Shown: in pieces, positions 31,514 to 38,544 of the stretch | Numbering within the stretch: position 1 is the stretch's first letter | Layout: each line of letters begins with the position of its first letter | Assembly (NCBI GenBank): GCA_021204865.1 | Contig: JAJPYQ010000041.1 | Location: 1 to 64,000, forward strand | Source of the DNA: Prevotellaceae bacterium | GTDB lineage: Bacteria > Bacteroidota > Bacteroidia > Bacteroidales > Bacteroidaceae | DNA: 64,000 nucleotides | Direction: 5' to 3' | Position numbers and translations under genes: made by a program | Notes under the pieces: model-generated | What the model was told of the DNA's origin: nothing | What the model saw: the letters and a program-made list of their open reading frames with translations, nothing else | Database searches by the model: none

Positions 31514-32050
31514 ATGGAAGCTACAGCCAAGAGAGAGAATGCCTTGTCGATAGCCAATTGCTTTGTGAGCATAGCTAAGGAGAAGGGAGAGCCGATAAGG
31601 CTGCTCGGTCTCATTAAGCGTGTCTACATAGCGCATGGCTTCAGCCTTGCCATTTACAATGAACCACTTCTTGACAGACGGTTCGACAGGGTTGAGGCAT
31701 GGCGGTATGGTCCCGTCATCCCCTCCGTCTACCATTCGTTCAAGCATTATAAGGATTCCCCCATTACGGAGGGAACGGTCATATTGAAGTGGAACGAAGA
31801 TAAAAGCGAAGCTGTGTACGAGTCCCCCGAGGTGCGGAACGAGATGGCGAGGAGGATTGTGAAAATGGTATATGAGCGTTACCGCAATTGGAGCGACAGT
31901 GCGCTTGTCTCCCTCACGCATAGGGATGGCACGCCCTGGAGATGGTGCTACAAGGAGGGAGAGAATGCTGAGATCCCAGATTTCATTACCAAGGCCTTCT
32001 ACCGCAAGGTGGTTGATAGCGAGATGAAGAGAGCTGGGTATGGAGGATAA
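31514..32050 (+). CDS. Panacea-domain (DUF4065/SocA-like) protein, putative antitoxin
   Basis: The 178-residue protein has the layout of the Panacea/DUF4065 fold. It shows an N-terminal helix and LGLIKRVYIAHGFSLA. The signature VEAWRYGPVIPSVYHSFK follows, and then a C-terminal SALVSLTHRDGTPW. Panacea proteins act as antitoxins for diverse partner toxins. The start at 31514 is the first ATG after the tRNA. It overlaps the next gene by 11 nt, which encodes a small membrane protein, the classic toxin-antitoxin arrangement. Base composition is clearly lower in GC than the surrounding genes. Confidence 0.8.
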   Translation: MEATAKRENALSIANCFVSIAKEKGEPIRLLGLIKRVYIAHGFSLAIYNEPLLDRRFDRVEAWRYGPVIPSVYHSFKHYKDSPITEGTVILKWNEDKSEAVYESPEVRNEMARRIVKMVYERYRNWSDSALVSLTHRDGTPWRWCYKEGENAEIPDFITKAFYRKVVDSEMKRAGYGG

Positions 32051-32435
32051 GGAAAGGGAGATAGACATTCTCCAGAACGATAAAGCTCCTGAGGGAGATA
32101 AGTCTGAGGTTCTTCACAAGGAAGAGCTTTTCAGGTTGGCGGCGGAGAACTATTCCCAGCAGAATGAGATGCTGAGGGAGCGTCAGTCCAATCTCATCCA
32201 GGACAGAGAGCAGAGGAAGAAGTATGCCTCGCGTATCTTCTGGATGATATGCGTATATCTCGTCCTTATCCTCATTGTTGTCTTTTCGTGCGGATGGGGT
32301 CTTATGGCTCTGAACGATGGAGTGTTGATGATGCTCCTCGGCACTACCACAGCCAACGTCATAGGCCTATTTGCTATCGTCACCAAGTATTTGTTCCACC
32401 CGACTGTGGATAGTGCGAGTTACAATTCACGCTGA
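32040..32435 (+). CDS. Two-helix membrane protein, putative toxin/effector partner of the Panacea protein
   Basis: The 131-residue product has a charged, coiled-coil-like N-terminal half (about 1-65), then two hydrophobic helices (about 67-90 and 95-119) and a short tail. It overlaps the Panacea gene by 11 nt, so the pair is translationally coupled. Panacea antitoxins are known to neutralise membrane-active toxins, among others; the toxin role here is inferred from position and topology. A two-helix phage-defence effector is the other likely reading. Confidence 0.65.
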   Translation: MEDKEREIDILQNDKAPEGDKSEVLHKEELFRLAAENYSQQNEMLRERQSNLIQDREQRKKYASRIFWMICVYLVLILIVVFSCGWGLMALNDGVLMMLLGTTTANVIGLFAIVTKYLFHPTVDSASYNSR

Positions 32436-32530
32436 GTGGCATAAACTGGAAAGCCCTGTGTCACTTGTGGCTCGGCTCTCTTGGAGACACCCCGACACAG
32501 AGACAGAAATGAAGGCGAAAGCCAATCCCC

Positions 32531-34027
32531 TTATCTTGAGGCAGGGCGGAACTTCAGCCAGTCGCGGCTGAAGCGCCCGTATGCGTTTAGCCCCGACGAG
32601 TAGCCGAACAGCACACGCCTCAGGCGGTAGCTGCGGTAGTGGGACAGCACGCCAAGGAAGGAATTCACCGATGCGTCCATCCGTGCGTAGTCTGTGTAGC
32701 GGTTTGCCTTCAGCTTCTGGCGGATGCGCCTCAGTGAGTCGTTCGAGATATAGGTGCGGAAGGGCTTAATGTACGCGCCGAGGAACTGCACCCCGTGCCG
32801 CGCGTCCGCTATGTGAAGCTTCCTTTTGTTCAGGTTCAGGCGCAGGTTCTCGCTTAGGAACTCGTCTATCCGCGGCACGAGAGAGCGCAGCCACTCCCTG
32901 CTCTGCGCCACCACGTAGCAGTCGTCCACGTATCGCCCATAGTGTCGGCAGCCCAAGGTGCGCTTCATGAACTGGTCGAAGGCGTTCATGTAGACGTTGC
33001 TGAACAGCTGCGACGACAGGTTGCCTATGGGCAGCCCGCAGCCCGCGGCGGAGTGGAATATGCTCTTGTCTTTGGGCAGCTGCTCCCAGTCCTCTGGTTT
33101 TCCCAGCAGGCGGCAGTTCTCGGTGGGGTCGGTGTTCACGATGCTCTCCAGCAGATAGTCAGCGAACTCCATGTCTATCATCTCTCCCCACCGCTTCCCC
33201 TCTTTGTCCGAGGCGTGGCAGCTCATCTTGCCAAGCGTGTCGCGGCACAGCCCCAGCAATACCCCCCTGTCTATGTGCATGAAGTAGCCGCTTATGTCGA
33301 GCTTCATCACGTAGGCAGGGCGTGTGTGGTTGGCAGACACGCTGCGTATGTGGTGCCTCAGCCGCTCTATGCCATAGTGTGTGCCTCGTCCTTTTATGCA
33401 GCTGTAGCAGTCCGCCACGAAAGTTCGCTCGAACAGGCGGTGCGTGTAGTTGTAGAAAAGGTGGTGCACTATGCGGTCGCGGAAGTCGGCTGCGAACACC
33501 TCCCGCATCTTCGGGTCGTGGATTACGAAGCAGGTGGAGGGCAGCGGGCGGTACGAGCGTGAGTACAGCTCGTTGCGGAGGGTCACGAGGTTGTCCTCCA
33601 GCCGGTATTCAAACGTCAGCTGGTACGTCCTGCCCCTTTTGTGCCTCCTTGCGTCCTTGTAGGCGCGGTAGAGGTCGACGAGCAGCTGCTCCCGTGTTAA
33701 CTTGAAAGGGCGGGCGGCGGAGGGAGGCGCGGATGGCGGTGTAAGTTCTGAAACGGCGCGGACGGAGAAGCCGTTGTTGCGGTTGTTGTTGTTCCGGTTG
33801 AAGTTGCCACTGTTGAAGTTGAGGTTGTACGCGTTCTGCGTATTGCTCTCGTTGGGTGTGGCACTCCAATAGTTGCCGTTCTCTCCAGCGTTGTTAAGCG
33901 ACGTCCCGTTACGCCAGCCAGCGGCGGGAACGCTTCTTAGGCGGCCATCTATACTGCAAGGCGGCGAAGGGCATTCTTCCTGCGATTTGCCGCCAGGCTC
34001 ACTCTTATTTACCATGTCTGTCTCCAT
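32531..34027 (-). CDS. DGR reverse transcriptase, with the template repeat in its N-terminal frame
   Basis: Copies the template-repeat RNA with frequent errors at adenines; the cDNA then replaces the variable region of the target gene. The RT core runs from about residue 107 to 498. It has FVIHDPKMREV, VMKLDISGYFMHID, the DGR-type motif 4 GLPIGNLSSQ and the catalytic YVDD at 366-369. Motif 4 and the nearby repeats exclude a retron or group II intron. The open frame begins at 34027, and residues 33-95 are the translated template repeat, in the same frame as in the target protein. No ATG, GTG or TTG lies between the repeat and the RT core, so the true start is unclear: either the fusion is made or a rare codon is used. 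Confidence 0.92.
   Translation of the reverse strand: METDMVNKSEPGGKSQEECPSPPCSIDGRLRSVPAAGWRNGTSLNNAGENGNYWSATPNESNTQNAYNLNFNSGNFNRNNNNRNNGFSVRAVSELTPPSAPPSAARPFKLTREQLLVDLYRAYKDARRHKRGRTYQLTFEYRLEDNLVTLRNELYSRSYRPLPSTCFVIHDPKMREVFAADFRDRIVHHLFYNYTHRLFERTFVADCYSCIKGRGTHYGIERLRHHIRSVSANHTRPAYVMKLDISGYFMHIDRGVLLGLCRDTLGKMSCHASDKEGKRWGEMIDMEFADYLLESIVNTDPTENCRLLGKPEDWEQLPKDKSIFHSAAGCGLPIGNLSSQLFSNVYMNAFDQFMKRTLGCRHYGRYVDDCYVVAQSREWLRSLVPRIDEFLSENLRLNLNKRKLHIADARHGVQFLGAYIKPFRTYISNDSLRRIRQKLKANRYTDYARMDASVNSFLGVLSHYRSYRLRRVLFGYSSGLNAYGRFSRDWLKFRPASR
33746..33930 (-). other. DGR template repeat (TR), 185 bp
   Basis: Aligns without gaps to the variable region at 35094-35278 (offset 1,348 bp). In coding orientation it is rich in AAC codons, giving long Asn runs when translated. 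All 20 differences from the variable region are at template adenines. The low-coordinate end (3' in coding sense, about 27 bp) is identical in both copies and has no mutated adenine; it should contain the initiation-of-mutagenic-homing sequence. Confidence 0.95.
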
Positions 34028-34104
34028 CTATGGTCAGGTCGCCTCTCTTTAAGCATTGAATTTACTATGCGCTCTGCCGGCAGCCTTGGCCGCCGGCATT
34101 CCGG

Positions 34105-34488
34105 CTATGTCGTCGGCGCCTCCTCCCCGCGCCCGCTGTTTTGCTTGTTTGTCACGCTCTTCTCCCACGCTGCCATCTGCCTCGACATGTCCTGCGTGCG
34201 CTCCGCCAGCTCGGTGTACTTCCCCTCCGAGATGTGGCGCATGTCGCACAGCAGCCGCACATACACCTGCGCCTCCAGCAGAGTCTCCCGCATACGTGTT
34301 ATTATCGGAGCCTTGTTCTTCGTGCGGTTGGCTCGGTATATCAGGATGATTATCTCCATCACCTTCGCCCTCAGGTCCGTGCCTATGGAGTAGCGGCAGT
34401 CCCGGGGCAGGTTGGGCAGCATCTTGCTCACCGACAGCAGCAGCGAGTAGGTTGCCTTGTAGATGGGCAGGTTTGTGTATATAGCCAT
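34105..34488 (-). CDS. avd: Avd-like four-helix-bundle accessory protein
   Basis: The 127-residue helical protein begins AIYTNLPIYKATYSLLL and matches the Avd / 23S rRNA intervening-sequence four-helix-bundle pattern: four amphipathic helices, conserved PRDCRYSIGTDLR before helix two, and basic surface residues. In characterised DGRs Avd binds the reverse transcriptase as a pentamer and is needed for cDNA synthesis. It lies 77 bp upstream of the RT frame and 6 nt after the MutS-like gene on the same strand. The C-terminal 20 residues are likely disordered. Confidence 0.85.
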   Translation of the reverse strand: MAIYTNLPIYKATYSLLLSVSKMLPNLPRDCRYSIGTDLRAKVMEIIILIYRANRTKNKAPIITRMRETLLEAQVYVRLLCDMRHISEGKYTELAERTQDMSRQMAAWEKSVTNKQNSGRGEEAPTT

Positions 34489-34494
34489 CTCGCC

Positions 34495-34983
34495 TCACTG
34501 GTTTGACAGCAGCTTGCGAAGCTCGGAGAGGAACACCGCGCACTCCACCATCGACTTGCTCTCCAGCGGGTATTCCCTCAGCCGCCTCAGCACCTCGCGC
34601 TCAGCGTCAGCCCCAGCCATTGGCAGGGCGTTGTAGTCTCCCTTCGACGACTCCTCCGCCTGCACCGTGGCTTTCCACGTCTCGTAGGCCTCCTCCGCAG
34701 GTGTCTCTTCCGCCGTGAGACTTATGTCGAACCCGAAGTCGGTCTTGCTCGACGTGCGCTCGCCTATGTTGTTGAACAGGCTCTTCTCGGGGAAGCCTAT
34801 ATAGTAGACATCACGCTTCAGTGTCTTCACATACTTGCGCATCACCTTGTATTCCGCTATGCAGCAGCAGAACAGCCACGCCGAATGGTCGTACGCGCGG
34901 TAGAACTCACCTGACCTGACGAGACGGATGGTGCCTTGGGGAGCCGCCTCCTCAAACTTGATAGCTTCTGTGTACGTTGGCAT
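34495..34983 (-). CDS. MutS domain I-like DGR accessory protein
   Basis: The 162-residue protein resembles the N-terminal mismatch-recognition domain of MutS in IRLVRSGEFYRAYDHSA (compare FYRMGDFYELFYDDA in MutS) and a following YYIGFPEKSL. It lacks the MutS clamp and ATPase. A C-terminal helical part follows (about 110-162). MutS-like small proteins have been reported as accessory genes of some DGRs; I rely on memory for this. A role in binding mismatched TR-cDNA/VR heteroduplex is a reasonable guess. The ATG lies 8 nt after the T-run of the kinase terminator. Confidence 0.65.
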   Translation of the reverse strand: MPTYTEAIKFEEAAPQGTIRLVRSGEFYRAYDHSAWLFCCCIAEYKVMRKYVKTLKRDVYYIGFPEKSLFNNIGERTSSKTDFGFDISLTAEETPAEEAYETWKATVQAEESSKGDYNALPMAGADAEREVLRRLREYPLESKSMVECAVFLSELRKLLSNQ

Positions 34984-34991
34984 AAAATCTC

Positions 34992-35015
34992 AAAAAAATC
35001 GACCCGCTTCGCGGG
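34992..35015 (-). terminator. Terminator downstream of the DGR target gene
   Basis: On the minus strand CCCGC-GAA-GCGGG is followed within 4 nt by seven T residues. It separates the kinase gene from the accessory genes, so DGR machinery may have its own promoter or rely on read-through. Confidence 0.7.
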
Positions 35016-35021
35016 AATTCC

Positions 35022-35048
35022 AGCGTCGGGCTTTTAATGCCCGACGCT
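35022..35048. other. 10-bp-stem hairpin/cruciform just after the variable region
   Basis: AGCGTCGGGC pairs perfectly with GCCCGACGCT around a 7-nt AT loop, about 45 bp past the variable region. Some DGRs need a hairpin at this position for efficient homing. Between it and the variable region lie three 9-bp direct repeats (AATCAAATG type, about 35053-35078). It could also simply be a second terminator stem. Confidence 0.6.
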
Positions 35049-35090
35049 AATAAATCAAATGAATCAAATGAATCAAACACGCTTCGCTTT

Positions 35091-37034
35091 TCATTCTGAA
35101 ACGGCGCGGACGGAGAAGCCGCCGTCGCGGCGGCTGTCGTTCCGGCGGAAGTAGCCACTGCTGAAGTTGAGGTTGTACGCGTTCTGCGTACTGCTCTCGT
35201 CGGGTGCGGCACTCCAATAGTAGCCGCTCCCTCCAGCGTAGCAAAGCGACGTCCCGTTACGCCAGCCAGCGGCGGGAAGGAAGATGCTGTTCCCGTTCGG
35301 TCCCGTAACCTTGTAGCCCGCGTGTCCGCCCACAGTTGTCCACGTGCGCTGGCACTTGTTTATCAGTTCGTCTATCTCGTTCGCTGTGGGCAGCCTCCAC
35401 GTGCCGCCCCAGTTGGAGCACGCCGCGTCGTAGCTTGGGTCGCCCGCTATGCTGCCCATGCTCACATTATATGTCCTGCTGTTGTCCTCATCGTACGATG
35501 ACTTCGTGCTTGTCTCTCCCCAGGCATAGTAGTTGCCATACTCCGAAGGAGAAGAAGCCCCAACGTTGCAGGTTGCCCACTTCACGCTCAGCCCCAGGTC
35601 GACATACTCGTGCCCGTTGATGTAGCCGCTGGTTGGCTTGCTCGTCTGTGTTGCGGTGGTCGTTGTCTGCGTTGTCTGCGTTGTCTGCGTGGCTTGTGTG
35701 GTCGTCTGGGTCTGCTGCTCGCTCTGCGTCTGCTGCTGTGGGGCAGGGGCTGCGACCTCTTCCTCCCGCTTCTTCTCAGGCTCTTGCGTCTCCTCCTCAT
35801 CGGGCGCTATCACTTGGCTCGTGAGGCGGTCGGGGATTGCGACGGTGTCCACATACACCGTGTCCACCCTTGCAAGCTCCCCATCTGAGGGCTTGGGCTT
35901 GCGCAGCAGGACGGCAGCCGCCACTATGCCTATCGCCACAAGGCAAGCCACGGCTATCGTGACAGGGGAGAGGAGAGACTTCCCCTTGGGCTTGGGCGTA
36001 GGCTGCACTGGCTCCGCGGGCTTCGTCTCCACAGTCTCCGCCTCGGGCTCTGACACCACGCCCTCAGGAATATCGCTCACCACCTCCGCCACTATAGGCT
36101 CGTCACCGCCAAGCATGGTCTCCTCGCCCGTGGGGGCGTGACGGTTGAGCACCTCAAGCACCTCGGCCGCCGACTGCGGGCGGTCCACCATCATTGGAGC
36201 CATACACTTCTTAACCAGCTCGATAAGCCACTGGGAAACACCTTTGCCTTGCAGCTCGGCAGCGGGGAAGCCCTGGTTGAGGATGTGCGAGGCGTCTGGT
36301 GGACGCTGCCCGCTGAGCATCTTGAACATAGTGCCGCCCAAGGCATAGATGTCCATCGTCACGGGGAAGCCCTGCCCCTCCTGGTAGTCGCTCTGCTCGA
36401 GTGGCGCATAGCCCTTAGTGCCTTTTCCCACCATTGTGCTGCTCTCCGGCTCGCCGTTCTCGTCGTATTGCTTGGAGAGGCCGAAGTCAATCAGCACAGC
36501 GTGCCCGTCACGCAGCATGATGTTCAGCGGCTTGAGGTCGAGATGCAGCATGCCGTTCTTGTGCATGAACCCGAGGGCGGAGCATATCTCGCGGGCGTAC
36601 TTCACGCACTCCTCCTCCTGGAGCCTTCCCCTTTGGGCGATATGGTCGTCGAGGCTGCCGCCGCTGATGTAGTCCATGGCGTAGTAGACAGTGCCGTTTG
36701 TCTCGAACGCCTCAAGCACCTTCACTATGTTCGGGTGCCTCAGCCGTGATAGGTTGCGAGCCTCGCGGACGAACTTCTTGCGGTAGTCCACGAACAAGCC
36801 GTTCTCGCTTCCGCTGGTCACCGAGGTGCCAGTGCGGCCGTTGATGTCGCGCATGAAGAACTCCTTCACGGCGACGTTGAGATCCAGCTCCCCCAACGCT
36901 CCTGGCACACGCATCGTTGCGAGGTAGGTGATGCCGAACGAGCCCTGCCCCAGTGCCCTCACTATCTTGTACTGGTATGATTTTCCCTGAAGCACCGCCC
37001 CCTGAGGCAGCCCCTTGATAATGTTCTCGCTCAT
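35091..37034 (-). CDS. Transmembrane Ser/Thr kinase with a diversified periplasmic C-type-lectin-like domain
   Basis: DGR target. The 647-residue protein has four parts. The kinase domain is about 20-300, with loop GQGSFG, Lys57 in VAVKE, catalytic HLDLKPLN at 164-171 and DFG at 183-185, all intact. A single membrane helix spans about 357-377. A Glu- then Gln/Thr-rich linker is about 380-468. The C-terminal domain, about 470-647, is of the fibrobacter-succinogenes-major-paralogous type (C-type-lectin or FGE-like fold; opens YINGHEYVDLGLSVKWATCN). Topology puts the kinase in the cytoplasm and the lectin in the periplasm. The variable region is residues 586-647. The gene has its own promoter at 37069. 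Confidence 0.93.
   Translation of the reverse strand: MSENIIKGLPQGAVLQGKSYQYKIVRALGQGSFGITYLATMRVPGALGELDLNVAVKEFFMRDINGRTGTSVTSGSENGLFVDYRKKFVREARNLSRLRHPNIVKVLEAFETNGTVYYAMDYISGGSLDDHIAQRGRLQEEECVKYAREICSALGFMHKNGMLHLDLKPLNIMLRDGHAVLIDFGLSKQYDENGEPESSTMVGKGTKGYAPLEQSDYQEGQGFPVTMDIYALGGTMFKMLSGQRPPDASHILNQGFPAAELQGKGVSQWLIELVKKCMAPMMVDRPQSAAEVLEVLNRHAPTGEETMLGGDEPIVAEVVSDIPEGVVSEPEAETVETKPAEPVQPTPKPKGKSLLSPVTIAVACLVAIGIVAAAVLLRKPKPSDGELARVDTVYVDTVAIPDRLTSQVIAPDEEETQEPEKKREEEVAAPAPQQQTQSEQQTQTTTQATQTTQTTQTTTTATQTSKPTSGYINGHEYVDLGLSVKWATCNVGASSPSEYGNYYAWGETSTKSSYDEDNSRTYNVSMGSIAGDPSYDAACSNWGGTWRLPTANEIDELINKCQRTWTTVGGHAGYKVTGPNGNSIFLPAAGWRNGTSLCYAGGSGYYWSAAPDESSTQNAYNLNFSSGYFRRNDSRRDGGFSVRAVSE
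35094..35278 (-). other. DGR variable region (VR), 185 bp
   Basis: Encodes the last 62 residues of the kinase-lectin. Compared with the template, hand alignment finds 20 substitutions: in coding sense 14 A-to-G, 4 A-to-T and 2 A-to-C, with no change at any non-adenine and no indel. They alter 16 amino acids, mostly Asn to Asp, Ser, Tyr, Arg, Gly or Cys. Confidence 0.95.
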
Positions 37035-37068
37035 ATTCGTTATGTGTTTTCCCGTAAGCTATTTTCCG

Positions 37069-37076
37069 CAAAGTTA
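37069..37076 (-). promoter_or_regulatory. -7 promoter box for the kinase-lectin gene
   Basis: TAACTTTG on the minus strand, 35 nt upstream of the ATG at 37034. Confidence 0.7.
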
Positions 37077-37151
37077 GGCAATTCTCCGCTTTCCTCAGAG
37101 ACGGTGAGTGAAAAATATGGGGAAATGTTTTGCGGTGTTGGCTTAAAGGGC

Positions 37152-37159
37152 TACATTTG
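37152..37159 (+). promoter_or_regulatory. -7 promoter box for the 6S-like RNA
   Basis: TACATTTG on the plus strand, about 7 nt before the presumed RNA start and divergent from the kinase promoter. Confidence 0.65.
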
Positions 37160-37165
37160 TGGTAG

Positions 37166-37371
37166 AGAAATGAGACACAGCCGCATCGGTTAGACTGGGA
37201 TACTCATCAATAAACAAAATGAAACCGAGCAAGCTTCGCGCCACGATGGCGGGCCACGCTTCCCTGCAAGCAGGGTTGTAGCTCCTCAGAGGAGCCGGTG
37301 GATTACAGAAGGGCGCGGGCTCTCAAAACTTATCACTCGGAGTTTCATCACATCACCGGTGCGGCTTTTTT
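37166..37371 (+). ncRNA. Structured rod-like RNA, probably the Bacteroidales 6S-type RNA (Bacteroidales-1 motif)
   Basis: A promoter box precedes it and a T-run (37366-37371) ends it. The transcript would fold as a long rod: 37179-37190 pairs with 37355-37366 (12 bp, one G-U), 37219-37229 with 37336-37348, and 37232-37242 with 37312-37321. Hairpins lie at 37262-37275 and 37281-37295. No open frame fits. The published Bacteroidales-1 motif has such a promoter, terminator and 6S-like shape and is usually found downstream of rplT; rplT ends about 800 bp away here. A 6S RNA would bind RNA polymerase holoenzyme. Identity is inferred from context and shape, not from a covariance model. Confidence 0.72.
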
Positions 37372-37418
37372 CGTGTCCGCAGGGCTGCCTTTCACGAGAA
37401 TACCCCTGTCGTGAGAGG

Positions 37419-37652
37419 CTAAAGGCTTTCGAGCAGGGAGATGAAGTCCTTACGGTTCATCCCGATGTCTCGCATTATGTTCCTGACGATGAACTCAGGC
37501 ACTGGCTCTTTGTGTGTTTGGAAGATCACTGGGCGTGTCATGCCTGCCTTGCTCCACTTCTCGTGTCCACCGCTCACACCGTCGAACGCAAGACCTGCCA
37601 ACTGCAACACACGCCTCAGCTCGTCAAGCGTGATGTTCGACAGGTTTCTCAT
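37419..37652 (-). CDS. hicA: HicA-family toxin (mRNA interferase)
   Basis: The 77-residue protein has the small dsRBD-like fold of HicA with the catalytic His in GGHEKW and the terminal KDFISLLESL helix. HicA cleaves mRNA independently of ribosomes when not bound by HicB. The start ATG at 37652 overlaps the hicB stop by 4 nt. In this locus the antitoxin gene comes first, the reverse of the more common hicA-hicB order. Confidence 0.82.
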   Translation of the reverse strand: MRNLSNITLDELRRVLQLAGLAFDGVSGGHEKWSKAGMTRPVIFQTHKEPVPEFIVRNIMRDIGMNRKDFISLLESL

Positions 37653-38041
37653 ACGGACAACGGCACTCTTGCGGGGATGACCACCTTCTCGTAAGCGGTG
37701 CTGCCACCCAAGAGGCTGCGCACCTCCTTCTTCTTCAGCATCGAACTGAACGAGGGAGGGGTGAGGGTGGTCTTTCTCTTTCGCCACCCGTGGCTTGCGA
37801 GGTCGTCGAGAAGAGTGCCACGCTCCACACACCAGTCGATGTGCGCGCGGAGGCATTCGCAGAAATTTGCCACGGCTTCGTTAAAGTTGTCGCCCGAAGT
37901 GCTGATGTCGAGTGAGGGGCAGTAGGCTATGTGGTCACCGCCGTCAACGAAGACGTAGAACTCAAGCGAGAGACGGTACTCGGCAACGCCTGGGTACTCA
38001 GCCTTTGCGTCCAACACTAACTTGCTGCCTTTCGTCTTCAT
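37649..38041 (-). CDS. hicB: HicB-family antitoxin
   Basis: The 130-residue protein starts at the ATG at 38041, because the promoter box at 38062-38069 lies inside the longer open frame. It has the partly degraded RNase H-like HicB domain (EFYVFVDGGDHIAYCPSLDISTSG, then FNEAVANFCECLRAHI). A C-terminal extension follows, SFSSMLKKKEVRSLL, that could bind DNA or HicA. It is co-transcribed with hicA. The pair sits between rplT and the 6S-like RNA, two loci that are usually close. Confidence 0.78.
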   Translation of the reverse strand: MKTKGSKLVLDAKAEYPGVAEYRLSLEFYVFVDGGDHIAYCPSLDISTSGDNFNEAVANFCECLRAHIDWCVERGTLLDDLASHGWRKRKTTLTPPSFSSMLKKKEVRSLLGGSTAYEKVVIPARVPLSV

Positions 38042-38061
38042 CTCTGTCCCTATGCTAGGGG

Positions 38062-38069
38062 CAAAGTTA
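38062..38069 (-). promoter_or_regulatory. -7 promoter box for hicBA
   Basis: TAACTTTG on the minus strand, 20 nt upstream of the hicB ATG. Confidence 0.65.
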
Positions 38070-38118
38070 CGGAAAAAAGAGGCATCGCACAAGCATCCAC
38101 GGCAAAACTGCTACAGAA

Positions 38119-38150
38119 GAGGGACGCGCCCTGCAAAGGATGCGCCCCTC
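38119..38150 (-). terminator. Terminator of the infC-rpmI-rplT operon
   Basis: On the minus strand GAGGGGCGC pairs with GCGTCCCTC (one mismatch) and is followed by TTCTG; it lies 28 nt past the rplT stop. Confidence 0.6.
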
Positions 38151-38178
38151 GTGCTATGTTTCGAGTTGTCGTGGCTCT

Positions 38179-38523
38179 CTACTTCACCTTGTCCACCACC
38201 GCCTTGAAGGCTTCGGGGTGGTTGTATGCAAGTTCGGCGAGCACCTTGCGGTTGATCTCGATGCCTGCCTTGTGCAGCAAGCCCATCAGCTGCGAATAGT
38301 TCAGCCCCTCGAGCCTTGCGGCTGCGTTGATGCGCTGTATCCACAGAGCCCGGAAGGTGCGTTTTTTGTTCCTGCGGTCTCTGAATGCGTAGAGCAGCCC
38401 CTTCTCCCAGGTGTTCTTCGCTACTGTCCATACGTTTTTGCGCGCCCCGTAGTACCCGCGGGTAAGTTTGAGTATTTTCTTTCTCTTGGCGCGTGAAGCT
38501 ACATGATTTACTGATCTTGGCAT
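38179..38523 (-). CDS. rplT: 50S ribosomal protein L20
   Basis: Early-assembly protein of the large ribosomal subunit that binds 23S rRNA. The 114 residues show the family's basic N-terminal extension ([20 protein letters not shown]), then [10 protein letters not shown] and [11 protein letters not shown], and match the usual length. It is the last gene of infC-rpmI-rplT. In many bacteria L20 represses this operon; I saw no clear mimic site in the leader. Confidence 0.98.
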   Translation of the reverse strand: MPRSVNHVASRAKRKKILKLTRGYYGARKNVWTVAKNTWEKGLLYAFRDRRNKKRTFRALWIQRINAAARLEGLNYSQLMGLLHKAGIEINRKVLAELAYNHPEAFKAVVDKVK

Positions 38524-38544
38524 AGTTTCTTGTCGTTTAAGGGT

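Noticed and set aside
32531-34027. Retron or group II intron reverse transcriptase
   Set aside because: The motif GLPIGNLSSQ, the adjacent Avd gene and the adenine-specific template/variable pair identify a DGR. No intron ends or msr-msd structure were seen.
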